From positions 830,001 to 894,000 of the forward strand of contig NC_045147.1 in assembly GCF_008831285.2 (NCBI RefSeq): DNA of 64,000 nucleotides, given 5' to 3'. Positions 1-10,184 of the stretch are shown here, piece by piece. The notes under the pieces were generated by a model. The model was not told the origin of the DNA and ran no database searches. It saw only the letters and a list, made by a program, of their open reading frames with translations. Position numbers and translations under genes: made by a program. Source of the stretch: Nymphaea colorata. Its lineage: Eukaryota; Streptophyta; Magnoliopsida; Nymphaeales; Nymphaeaceae. Each line of letters begins with the position of its first letter. The first letter of the stretch is position 1.

Positions 1-39
1 GATGATAAATCAACTGAGCAGACGAGAATTTAGTTGAGA

Positions 40-175
40 GAAGTCCATTGGTGGGAGTTGTGAAAGGATTTTCACATGGAAAAGGAAGAATGGGAATGTG
101 GAGAAGCTTACACACGTTAAACCGGCATTCATACTTGTGTTCTTGCCTGTTTTATTTAACGGGTGATGGAAAATA
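40..175. repeat. Direct repeat, copy 1 (partner 1215-1350)
   Basis: About 135 bp here recurs in the same orientation about 1.18 kb downstream. Shared blocks include 'tcatacttgtgtt' and 'gagaagcttac'. By eye roughly three quarters of the positions match. I recognise neither a coding frame nor a known element in it. It may be a remnant of the locus that carried the neighbouring PPR fragment. Confidence 0.55.
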
Positions 176-284
176 CATGTTTTTTCACCTTTCATCGGAA
201 AGCGCCATCGTAGGTTGTGCAGCATGGCCAAAAAAGTAGTCGCAGGCGAGATTCTCCCGAGTCATTTAGCCCGAAGTGAGTGGG

Positions 285-700
285 CTTGCAGCCGAACAAG
301 ATCATTGGATGTGGAACTCAAGTACTTTGAGTATATTGAAAGGTCAGCGTCAAATCACTCCCATGACTCAGCAGCGTGCTTGTCTTTGATCTTTTCAGCC
401 GAGCAGGACTTCTTGATTGGGCATACCAGGTCATCTTGGGAATGACAGCAAAGCCAGATGCAGCTGTTTGGGGAGCACTATTGATTGCATGCAGGGTCTA
501 TTCTAACACCCAATTGGCAGAGATTGCAGCCAAGCGCCTTTTTGTGCTTGAGCCGGAAAACACTGGAACTTTGTGCTTCTGTCAAATTAAGATATACTAA
601 ACAGAGAAATAGGGAGAAGCTATGAGAAGGGAGCCGGAAGAGAGGATGACAAAATCTCCAGGCTGAAGTTGGTCTACAGTAAATGACTAAGCTGCATTCT
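285..700 (+). pseudogene. Pentatricopeptide repeat (PPR) protein fragment, PLS/E-type, decayed
   Basis: The + strand at 376-580 reads as the end of a PLS-class PPR protein. It has 'DLFSRAGLLDWAYQVI', then 'KPDAAVWGALLIACRV', then 'AAKRLFVLEPENTG', the usual order of the last PPR motif and the start of the E domain. Family members act in organellar RNA processing or editing, and this copy cannot do so. The upstream match (a degenerate 'ITPMTQQRACLV' stretch near 340-380) is in a different register. After 'EPENTG' the frame shifts and reaches a stop at 598-600 instead of continuing into the expected 'YVLLSNIYA' segment. No further PPR repeats or organelle transit peptide are visible, so only a C-terminal scrap remains. 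Confidence 0.8.
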
Positions 701-2626
701 TTCAGGGAAATGTGTCATGATAGGAAAGAATAATCCAAGAGAGACGACAAAGAAATGGGTTCACTACAAATGGTAATGTTATAGAAAGTCACAGTGAGCA
801 CAGCAAGCATGTGAGCGTTTCAATCCAAAATGTAAACAATGTAGAAATGAAATCCAGGACAAACACTTGTGTGACAAATTCATAGATAGCCAATTTCATA
901 GGTGAAGGATGAAGCAAATGAGTAGATGGGAATGTAGTTGAGAGGAGTTCACCGTGAACATCGTGACGGCTAAAGCAGCATTTCTTTATCTGTAATCCGA
1001 ATGTCCAAGGACCAAGCCGTCTATGGTTCAGATGCCATTCATGGTTTTTCCATGAGAATAAGAAAATCACTGTTTCGGGATAACCAGCATCTCGGAGTCT
1101 TGTGGCCGCAACCGGCCACCAGGACATTCTTTCTGGCACTTATTATATGCAGTCCATGCATACCCTTCTTTCTGACATGCAGCTTTTCGTCATCGATCAT
1201 GAACTTTCCTGTGAATGCCTTCTTCAGTAGGAGTCGTGAAGGGATATTCACGTAGAAAAGGAGGAAAATGGAAATATAGAGAAGCTTACTCATGACAAAG
1301 TTGTTCATACTTGTGTTTTTGCCTGGTTTATTTTACGTGTTATAGATATGGACATTCAGCTCAGCGTTCACAGGGAAGGAAGCCCGATAGGGGGCTCTGC
1401 AGATCCTCCCAGTTATGTAGCTGATCAGTTCTGATTTAATCACAGTTCATGTACGTAGTGGGTGGCCGTTGAGAGCCTGCAGGCTGCCATTGGTACGATT
1501 GACTTCGATAAATTAAAGAAGATATGGTTGTGGGCTACGCTTTTTATGACGGAAGAGTAGTTTGAAGTAAATCCCTATAAATCAAGCTTGACAGTATAGA
1601 ATTATGGTAGCCAGGTACAATGAGATTCTGTTGTGGGCAAGCTGTGGCTTGCATGCTTGCGTCCACCCCGTGATTACATGTTTCGAACAGATGAATTGTC
1701 ATTTTAGCCACGGCTGGCTTCTTCCCGTAGTTATCCTTGTCAACAAAATGAGGTTAGACTGTTTGAGAGATAATGAAGTGCGTTTCATCAAATGCACCTC
1801 TTCTCTTCCCATTTTTTTCTTATTTTTATTGAAAAGATAGTGCCTGTTAGCTTTTTAGTTGTAGGAACCAATTTGGAATAGTTCAGTAAGTGGTTTGGAT
1901 TGAACTTGCTAATTGCTACGGGACAGGAAGAACTCTGCCAATTGACCTTGAATTAAGTTGGAATATGAGGACTACTCCTCGCACGAACTCTCGAAATATT
2001 ACATTTTTTTATAAATAAAGGCGCCTTCCTTGTTATTTTGTATATCATTCATAATATTTTAGGATTTGTTGGAATAATCCTACAACAAGATTTCTTAGGT
2101 TCAGTTGTAGAACAAAAAGACGATTAAGCTTAATTTTTGTTTCATTTGATTGTCTCTTGTATATGTAATTCAGGCTGCTAAATAAAAGAAATTCAATCTT
2201 AACCACTCTCTGTCTTATCCCTCACAAAGTAAAGCTAAGTTGTAAAATTTCAGTACTTTCCCCAAAAGTGTTGCTGTACTCTCAAATTGTTTTATGCCGT
2301 CAATATTTTGTTAACAGTTTACCGATTCTGCATCTTTCAGCTTTTCCATAATAAAGAAAGACCAATGCTTGTTCCTAAGGGTGGGCAACTGGGCATTGGT
2401 AGGTAGCTCGTGATGGGTTGGCTGTTAACATCTAGCCAGTCTGAGAAAATAAACGCACCAGGCTGGGTTGGCCCAAGTCAGGCATTGGAGACTCGTCTTG
2501 ACCTGATATATACATTTAAATCATATTTCTCTTCATTTCGTTTTGTTTTCTCTCTCCCTCTCTTCTTCACCGTGCTGCCAGCAGCTATCTCCCTTAGATA
2601 TTGTTGATGTGTTGCCATCACTTCCT
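701..2626. other. Intergenic, no gene recognised
   Basis: AT-rich sequence with scattered stops in all frames. The longest open frame (minus strand, 789-1139) resembles nothing I recognise. At 2377-2500 there is a GC-rich stretch beginning 'taagggtgggcaactgggca', which looks like a hAT-type terminal repeat, but I could not find its partner end or an 8-bp target duplication. Confidence 0.5.
1215..1350. repeat. Direct repeat, copy 2 (partner 40-175)
   Basis: This is the second copy of the repeat at 40-175, in the same orientation. The interval between the copies contains the PPR fragment, so a partial local duplication around a decayed gene is likely. I see no terminal inverted repeats or target duplications that would make it a transposon end. 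Confidence 0.5.
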
Positions 2627-2669
2627 TTAGGCCTCGTTTGATGGGTAGGTGAAACGTGGTAAATATGTA

Positions 2670-2816
2670 CGGGCGGGTGAAATTTCACTCGCCCGATTAA
2701 AAACTCTGCATGAATTTTCACCCGTTTAACTCAAAAGGGAGCGGGTGAAATTTCACCCGCTTGAAAATCCGAGCTCGGAGCTCGGACTTTCGAGCGGGTG
2801 AAATTTCACCCGCTCG
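2670..2816. repeat. Three consecutive palindromes at the left end of the Harbinger-like element
   Basis: 2670-2695 is a 26-bp inverted repeat with one mismatched pair. 2741-2760 is a perfect 20-bp palindrome (gcgggtgaaatttcacccgc). 2791-2816 is a perfect 26-bp palindrome built on the same core. All three share the core GGGTGAAATTTCACCC, which is also the subterminal motif of the element's right TIR. They look like repeated copies of a transposase-binding or end sequence rather than gene features. Confidence 0.85.
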
Positions 2817-3789
2817 ACTTCATGTTTCGGGCGATCATTTCACCCCGCTGGACAACGAAGCAGCTCCTCCTCCCTCTGCCTTCTCAACGTGTTACCAGAG
2901 TATACCGAGCTCGCACCGTCGCCTCTCCGCTCCTCCGCCGGTACGTTTTCTCCCTTTCTCTCTCTGATGCCTTCCCTTTCTCCCTTTCTCTCTTGCCCTA
3001 ACTTCTTCTGTGGCTTCTCACCGGCAAGGAAGAGAGACACAGCAGTGTCCTCCACTGCCTAAATTTCATCCTTCACCTCTTTTAGAGCCCTGTGAGTTGC
3101 TCAATATCTCTTTCGCTTCTCCTCCTTCTAGATTTGGGCGTTTTATTTGATGATGTGTCTTTGCGTCCCTCTTTGCCTGCTTGATGTTTTTTCTGCATAA
3201 ACATTAAATATTGATGAGAAAAACTTGATTTGCTGCCCTCTGTTATTGCCCCATGACGTTTTATCTCTGATTGCTTCTTTCTCTGATTTGCTGCCCTCTG
3301 TTACTGCCCCATCTGGTTTCTCGTTGGATTTTAACGTCTGTTCGAACAATTTAATGATGAGAAAACATCTATATGCATCAAACTATGATTTCTCACATGA
3401 GAGCTACAACATTCCACTACAGCAACCGTTTTGTTTGCTCTCCTGACTTGTCCTTGTTTCACAATGTGGAGCTACACTGCAGCTCTTCCATTGGTGCCCA
3501 TTTATTCAGTTAGACACACATGAAAGGCCTGAATACTAGCATCATTCAGTTTTGGCAACTAAATGATTCAAACCCAATTACGCATCATGGTTATCAGCCT
3601 TGTATCAATCGGATCTGTCCTTGTGAATGCATTCAACAATGTTCCTTTTGCTAGGAAAATTAATCACCTACAACGCTTCTTGAGAGGCCTTATAAGCTTG
3701 GCTGCTGAAGGGAGGAGAGATGTGGCATGTATGATGTAGTCAAAACAGCCCAGAGAGACAGACTGCTGAAGGAGGAAGAGTAACTTTTA

Positions 3790-3930
3790 TTGGAACTCAC
3801 GTTGTTTCCTCTGTTGCTTCCAGATCTGTTGGGGATTGTTGCTGGTCATCTTTATTACTTCTTAACTGTGCTCCATCCATTGGCTGGAGGGAGGAACATA
3901 ATGAAGACTCCAGTTTTGGTGTATCCTTGC
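3790..3930 (+). pseudogene. Derlin (DER1) exon fragment captured in the transposon
   Basis: The + strand reads '...LLPDLLGIVAGHLYYF' followed by 'LTVLHPLAGGRNIMKTP'. This matches the conserved segment near the C-terminus of plant Derlins, where the family has PDLLGI, then GHLYYFLTVLHPLA, then KTP and a W-V motif. Derlins are ER membrane proteins that help export misfolded proteins for degradation. Only this one segment of about 45 residues is present. The usual following residues (WVxKIVARWRIG) are missing directly downstream, and none of the upstream transmembrane segments is present. The fragment lies inside the Harbinger-like element and in no larger gene, so I infer transduplication by the transposon. 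It is almost certainly not expressed as a Derlin. Confidence 0.75.
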
Positions 3931-5477
3931 TCCATGCCGTTAGAATATCACATGACATCTGAAGTTATAATTGTGTCTATCGTCCACAACAATTTTGCTT
4001 TAAAGCCAGAAATGATTTACTAGATACAAGAGTGTATTCTGAAGCCTGAACATGGACCACCCAAACATATACCTGGTAAGAAAAAATTCTACTAATTCTA
4101 GGTCAGCACTGTCTTTGTCATAAGAAAGCAGATGCAAACCAATGAGTAGACACAAGTAAACCACCAACATTGTAGGCATTTACAGAACCTATAATGAACT
4201 TCCCAGCACCATAATCAGGCTTCATGTCGAGGTGCCTTTTGATTGATACATAGGTTTTTTTCTTAAACTTGTAATAGGGTTTTTTTCTTTACTTGTAACT
4301 TGGGTTACAATGAGGTAAATGACATGACTAAAATTGTCTACACTAGCGTGTCAGGTCTTGCAAGAAACCATCTACAAAGTTTTCAACCATCAGAACCAAG
4401 CTTATGATCCAATCAAATTTAAAACATAAACAGCAATAGGGATATATTTTTAAAAGGTATAGTACAAATACATAAAAGACATAAAACGGGGATATGCATT
4501 CATGCAGAATTATGACAAAACCTGTGCTGAGTTCACATAGAGATGATTGTACACATTCAGATGAAGGTGCACATGGAGCATGTTACACATTATTGTTGTT
4601 GTTACAGTTCTTAGTTCTTTCACACCTGCCTGTGTATTGAAGGCAACTTCTTTGGTGTTCCCTTCCATTGGTTGGCCACCTTTCATAATAAAAAACAAGA
4701 AAGGGCAGTGTGTCAGGGATGCAGAAAGCAGGTATGTATGCTACATGCTAGGAGCACAAGTGGATCATGTTCGTCCTTACTGGAGAATATCTTGAAATCT
4801 TTTGTTCATCGCAGTCAAGCTTCCCCTGCCTGCATTTGTGTGGAGTAACTACTAGTCTTAGCCTGAATAGTAAGTTTGTTTATAAATGTTGACAATGTGG
4901 TATAGTTTGATTGTTTGACATTTGTTTTGTTTTGAATAGGACAACGAAGATGACATCGTAGATGAAGATATAGAAGACATGAAGTTTGAAGAACGGAAGT
5001 GCAGTTACAAATGTTGGATAACTTCTTTTGCGATTTTTTTTTTTTTTTGTTGGATATGTAGTCATTAAACTTCTGTTTTTCTGGATAGTAGGGAATACAC
5101 CATTTTGTGGATTTGTACTCATTAAACTTATGTGGACATGTACTTTTGTGGGTACAACTTTGTTATTGTTATAAATTTTATTTCGACAATTACGTTGCAC
5201 TGTTGGTTGTCATAGTTTTAACTTTTTTTTAAACATAAATGTGTTGTCCATAGCCTGTGTATCTTGTTGCTTTCTGGATGGTAGGGAATACACCATCAAC
5301 ATTTTGTTTTTGTTGTTTTCTGGATGGTAGAAAATACACCCTCAATATTTTGTTCTTATTGTTTTCTGGATGGTAGGGAATACACCCTAAACATTTTGTT
5401 GTTTTGAAAGATCATCTTTCAATTTCTTCCCAAGTCAGATTTGGAGGGGAGAAGACAAAAAAAACAACATTTACCAC

Positions 5478-5603
5478 GTTAAATTTTTCTTCTGCATCAA
5501 ACAGAGTTAAATTTACCATGTTAAATTCTTCATGTGCATCAAACATAGTTAAATTTACAGCGTTAAATTCTTCCCACCCATCAAACAGGGTCTCAGATTG
5601 GAA
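5478..5603. repeat. 42-bp tandem repeat (x3) derived from the element's right TIR
   Basis: Copies start at 5478, 5520 and 5562, an exact 42-bp period. Each starts 'gttaaatt' and contains 'catcaaaca', the same two words found in the terminal 5664-5694 segment (gttaaattt...catcaaacggg). The element's end therefore appears to have been iterated inward three times. Confidence 0.8.
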
Positions 5604-5697
5604 GAGGGAGAAATTTCATCCTGCAAATTTTTCTAGAAAAATTTACCATGGTAAATTTACCACGTTAAATTTCACCCGCCCATCAAACGGGCCCTTA

Positions 5698-6367
5698 GAA
5701 ACTCTTGGCACTCACTCTCTTAGGAACTCATGATGTGTCGCCAAAGGTTTTTGAGATATTAAAGAAAGAAAATGTTAAAGTTTCAAACGAAGGTAAATAA
5801 ATATCGAACCAGGTACCCAATCGGCATTGAAGGTAGCTAGCGGTCAGGCCCGACTCAAGAACTACCAGGCCAACCTTGGGTTCGCTAGCAAGGTCTTTGG
5901 GTTAGCCCAAGCCCGACTTTGTTGAGCCTGGGGTTGGGCCGAACCCAATAACTAAATGGACATGGTTTGGCCTACCAACAAGGTCCTCGAACTGGCCAAC
6001 AAAATACTTGATATCTTGTCAAGCTGAGTTGTCTTTGTTTTGAGAACGACGCAAACTGGAAGACAGGAATCTCGGGTTTTGACAGCACTTGCTTGCGCGT
6101 GGAGAGTTCTCGCATGAACAAAAAGAAGTGGTTCATATTTTGGTTGGATAACAGAGTCCAATATCTCAACCAGCGCTGATCCGTGGCGATGGCGAGTTTG
6201 TTGATGACCAGCATTTTTTCTGGACAGGTTTGGATTAGATCCAGGGGCACAGAACCCAACCCAAGCAATGCCAAATGGGAAGTCGGATTGCTAAATATTT
6301 CATTTCCTGGCTGGTTTTGGAAGAACAAAAACGAAAAAAGGGCTTGGCACACACAACTAAGAGAGAC
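5698..6367. other. Intergenic, hAT-like GC-rich remnant
   Basis: 5800-5960 is rich in 'ggcccgac', 'ggttgggccgaaccc' and 'ggtacccaatcgg', the vocabulary of the hAT-type terminal regions seen elsewhere in this window, but no bounded element can be drawn. The remainder up to the tRNA gene shows nothing I recognise. Confidence 0.4.
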
Positions 6368-6379
6368 AAAAAAAAAAAA
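6368..6379 (-). terminator. RNA polymerase III T-run terminator of tRNA-Tyr
   Basis: A run of 12 A on the + strand is 12 T on the transcribed (minus) orientation. It starts five bases after the tRNA 3' end, which is a typical Pol III stop signal. Confidence 0.85.
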
Positions 6380-6384
6380 GAACT

Positions 6385-6477
6385 TCCGACCTGCCGGATT
6401 CGAACCAGCGACCTAAGGATATCTGAACGGTATTCGCCCACTACAGTCCTCCGCTCTACCAACTGAGCTAAGGTCGG
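6385..6477 (-). tRNA. tRNA-Tyr (GUA) with a 20-nt intron
   Basis: On the minus strand the gene starts CCGACCTTAGCTCAGTTGG and ends GGTTCGAATCCGGCAGGTCGG plus the discriminator A. This gives a 7-bp acceptor stem (CCGACCT/AGGTCGG), the A-box in the D-arm and the B-box GGTTCGAATCC in the T-arm. The anticodon GTA is at 6444-6442, followed by G37. A 20-nt intron (6440-6421) then interrupts the anticodon loop in the canonical position, as is normal for eukaryotic nuclear tRNA-Tyr genes. The mature RNA would be 73 nt before CCA addition. All stems look intact, so the gene is probably functional. The internal A and B boxes act as its RNA polymerase III promoter. Confidence 0.95.
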
Positions 6478-7279
6478 ATTATGACGATTCCCGCTCAACA
6501 AATGTACTTAAATATTTCCATCTTGTGGGCGCCTGGGCATCAGGCCTCAATGTTTTTTAAAATATAAAATATAATTTTTAAAATAATAAAATATATATCA
6601 TTATTAAAATAAAATAATATTAAATAATGTACCGAGCACCGGACCCAATGGGATACATATATGTTCACATATTTTAATTCATATTAATTTCACATGCTCA
6701 CATATTTAGATTCATATGGGAATAAAAGACAAGTTACATCTGAATCCAAAATCTAATATCTCAGTTTGAATCTGATCCAAACATCATATTTTAATTCACA
6801 TTTGAATCCAAATTGTAAAACGAATCTAGTTGATTTTCAAAATATACATTGATATAAGTTTTTATTTAAAACTAAATCTGATCTTTATTTATTCCAAACT
6901 CCAAGTCTAAATCATGTTGGAAGTTTATGTACATATGAATCCCCTACGATTTCTTAATTGGATATTAATCTCTTTTTTATATCTAATTTTTTAAGAACGG
7001 TTCAATCGGATATCTGATTAAGATTGGATATATCCATACATCCCCATGTATGGATCATCCAACACTTATTGTGTAATTTAAACATTAACAAATATTACTA
7101 ATTAATTTATCAAAAAATGGAATCATGCAACCAATGCCGGAAATTAAGGTCCATTATGCAGATTCACACACACATCTGGCCAATATTTTTTTGTACATCA
7201 TCTAAAAGTTTAGGTAAGAGAATTAGCGGCTTCTATATTGAAAAGAAAAAGGAAACGCACCCAAAAAAGTTTGCAGTCC

Positions 7280-7600
7280 TTGCAGGAGGTCAGGTTCGGG
7301 TAAGCGGGGGAGGAAGCAACGGCTCGTGATCCTTCCACTGCCGAGAGCGGGAGGTGCTCGCTGCTCTGTGAAGCCAGCCTCACGCCGTTTCCTCCACCCT
7401 AGAGCACACCCCGCCCAGCCCTTCGACCGGACACGGAGCGCAACCCTCGGCTTGGATCAAGGGCGAGCCGATCGATGCTTCTCTTCCCCTCACCGATCCA
7501 CGTCCAACGTGCGGTCCCACAACCCTTTGTGCCCTCGCTGGAGTTACAAGCTTCTGCTACGAAGCTCGGCGATCGAGGTGCATTGAGGTCACATTTTATG
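7280..7600. other. GC-rich block conserved between the duplicated units
   Basis: This GC-rich island in otherwise AT-rich DNA is kept almost base for base at 35785-36110. A + strand frame is open across it (7326-7586 here; the matching frame in unit B starts at 35879), but the sequence resembles no protein I know. It ends 'gatcgaggtgcattg', which could be a splice donor context, so a leader exon of a lost gene is possible. No coding claim is made. Confidence 0.4.
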
Positions 7601-7639
7601 TGGTATATTTTTTGTTAAAACTTCCGATACAGGACTAAA

Positions 7640-8505
7640 TCTGCCGCCTTGCCCCGGAAACCGAGTATCACTGACTTCACCAGCTTATCTAGGCTTGGTC
7701 TGTGAGTAAATGCCGGCGGGAAAGGGATGAACAGTGATCCAGGAAAATGTGAAGTGGCAGCCATGGACCACCCCCTGGTTCTGCCTTTCGGAATAGACGC
7801 TATAATCTCCTGGATTGTCCTTTTAAGTGGGCGTTCAGATAAAATTTCAATGTAGATATGGTAGAAATATAATAATGGCAAGGCTAGGTAGTAAAACTTA
7901 ATTGGCCCTTAGGTGTATAATCGTTTCGGATTTAATACTTCTAAATTTGTGACAAATTCATACAATACTTTAATAAGTTTTTGAGGAACTAACTCTCAAT
8001 CTTTGGAGCATAGCCATGGAATAGTTACAAACTAATATTGTCTCTTTTACCAATCAATGTTCCCTTCGATCTGAATATGGAATACTCATTTTGAACCAAA
8101 TGCAAATAAAACGTTACTTGTTTATAATTATCTTAGGAAAACATGGATAAAACTCTCTAATGTATAACACATTGACGAAAAAGTGCTTGACATGTAGAAA
8201 ACTATAAATAGCCACCTCTTGTTTCCAAGCAGTTTTTCATACCATGTCTTCCGGTTCTGTTAACTGAAGTTTGGGTTTTACTAGTAAATGAAAATATAAT
8301 ACTACTCTTAGTGCCCCTTCTAAAAACAAGTTGTGTAGTCTTGGCCTCTCTCTTTGGGATCCTTTGGTTGGCAATTTTGTTTTACTCACTTTTATAAAAA
8401 CTTGGTTTTATGAAAACCATGAGTTTGCAGGACTTGTTTTATTTGTTCGATTGGTACACCTAAAATCTGGGATTTTGTGAATAACTAGAGGGAGGTCAAA
8501 ATTTT
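7640..8505. other. Unit A-specific segment, origin unknown
   Basis: Unit B passes directly from 'gatacaggactaaa' to 'gtgcattgatttt', whereas unit A has about 0.87 kb in between. It holds an open minus-strand frame (7881-7615, 88 codons) with balanced composition that I do not recognise. I could not find clear terminal repeats or target duplications, so insertion in A and deletion in B are both possible. Confidence 0.4.
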
Positions 8506-9922
8506 CAATCCATTTTATAAATCCGAACCTCAATATGATCTGATGCTATTTCTTAACTTTGAATCCCATCCAATTCCTTAATGGGATATTAAATATTTTT
8601 CTGATTTTTTTCAAAATAAAATATTATGAATCCAAATATGATGGGACGTTATTTCTTTAATCCAAAACCCATCCAATTTTTTAATGGGATATTATTTTTT
8701 TTTCTGTTTTTTTAAATAGAATATAAATCAAATTTTATATTAATTTGATTTTGATTTTTTTTCGTTTAATGCACTCGGATGTTGTTTCTTAAATCCAAAT
8801 CCTATGAAATTTATTAATGAAATATTATTCTTTTATGATTTTTTCAAAACAAAACTATTCAATTCAATTAAAATATGTAGACATTTCTATCCCTCTTGCT
8901 TTAAGCTAGAATTGGATGAAGGGGAAGAAAGAAAAAGAGATGGATAGAAGGGCCGGGAATGAGAATAGGAAGGGAAAGAAGAAGAAAGAAACTGGAAGGA
9001 ATTCATTTCCTTCCCAATCTCTTCATTTTTCAAGAGATTAGAATTACATTAAAATCATTTTCTTTCTTTCCTTTTCCTTTTCTTTCCTTTATACTGAAAC
9101 ATAGTTACTAGGTTTCTTATTAATTAGTCATCCAAACATAAGAAAGACAATTTTTTTGTTCATTTCTTTCCATCTAGGAATGTCAATATATCTAATTTGA
9201 ATTGGATATATGACCCAACTAATTCAACAAAGTCGAATATGAATAAAAAATTAATATTTGATTAAGAAATGAGATGACATTCTATTGAAATTTGGATTTA
9301 GATATGAATATAAAAATCAAAATCAAATTATAAACTCAAATTTGGAAGTCAAATTCAAATATGACTTTTTTTTATTAGTATCTGAATTTAAATATATAAA
9401 TATAAAAAAAAACCGATGTGATTAGTTGACATCCGTACCTCCATTCAAACACGCTGTTACACAGCCAGTGAATTGACCACAACTTTTCGGCGATTCGTGA
9501 GGGTTTGCGAATGGCTCTTTCGTCACGAAAATAAAAATCGGTTGTTTGAAAAGAATGTCGTAAAAATGAGGCTGAATGGGTCGCTGGTTCCAATAAAATG
9601 CAATAGAACATCGGTTCAAATCAGGACTGACCGTACAAGGCAAAAATATGTCATTCAGTATTCTTTTTAATGTTTTCTTTTTCTACTTGCAAAGATTTCC
9701 CATACTTTTGCTGCTTCTTGTCTAAAATAGTTAACGTTATTTATCCAATTATTTATTTTTATAATCAATATCAAAACTTTTTTATTATTTTTTGAATTCA
9801 AAAAATTAATGGATAGGGCTTCAACATGTGAGTTGAAAAGGTGAGGGGAGTCATGTACATCTGGCAAGCCAAGCAAGCCGTTTTAAATGCAATGCATTGA
9901 GGACGGCGCTTACAGTTTTCAA

Positions 9923-10184
9923 TAAGCCTGGGCATGGGCCCTGGCTCGGTAAACTCGAGTATGAGTTTCGTCGGATTAAATTAAAAAATATTGTTAATAT
10001 AAAATAATTAATTATAATAAAATATTATATATATATATATATATATAAATTAATAAAAAATAAAAAAAATAATTATTGGGCTCGATAAAACTTATTGGGC
10101 TTACCCGAAACAGCCCAACTAGGCCTGGACCCAGCTAGAGTCGGGCCAGGTACCTGATGGTAACCCGGCCCGGTGCCCAGCTTA
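9923..10184. mobile_element. hAT-type MITE
   Basis: The left end TAAGCCTGGGCATGGGCC and the reverse complement of the right end, TAAGCTGGGCACCGGGCC, form imperfect terminal inverted repeats. They are similar to the ends of the larger hAT element at 13233-19173. The flanking octamers (gttttcaa and gtctccac) agree at only five of eight positions, so the target duplication is decayed or absent. The element has no coding capacity and an AT-rich centre that includes a short (TA)n run at 10028-10048. Confidence 0.6.

Larger units (their letters stand above)
2630..5694. mobile_element. PIF/Harbinger-like DNA transposon (non-autonomous, gene-fragment carrying)
   Basis: The left end reads GGCCTCGTTTGATGGG. 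The reverse complement of the right end reads GGGCCCGTTTGATGGG, so the two form terminal inverted repeats. A 3-bp TTA flanks both sides (2627-2629 and 5695-5697), the target preference of PIF/Harbinger transposons. The subterminal motif GGGTGAAATTTCACCC occurs at both ends. I find no transposase or Myb-like frame, so the 3.07 kb element would be non-autonomous. The interior has a CT-rich leader-like stretch (2840-3060), a Derlin exon fragment (3790-3930) and otherwise unrecognised AT-rich sequence. The superfamily call rests on TIR plus TSD only. Confidence 0.7.

Noticed and set aside
4720-4795. Possible further Derlin segment ('HVRPYWRIS')
   Set aside because: Only a few residues resemble the Derlin 'ARWRIG' region, so this could easily be chance.
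2377-5960. A larger hAT element spanning the Harbinger-like insertion, from 'taagggtgggcaactggg' to the GC-rich stretch at 5800-5960
   Set aside because: No convincing right TIR and no 8-bp target duplication could be found.
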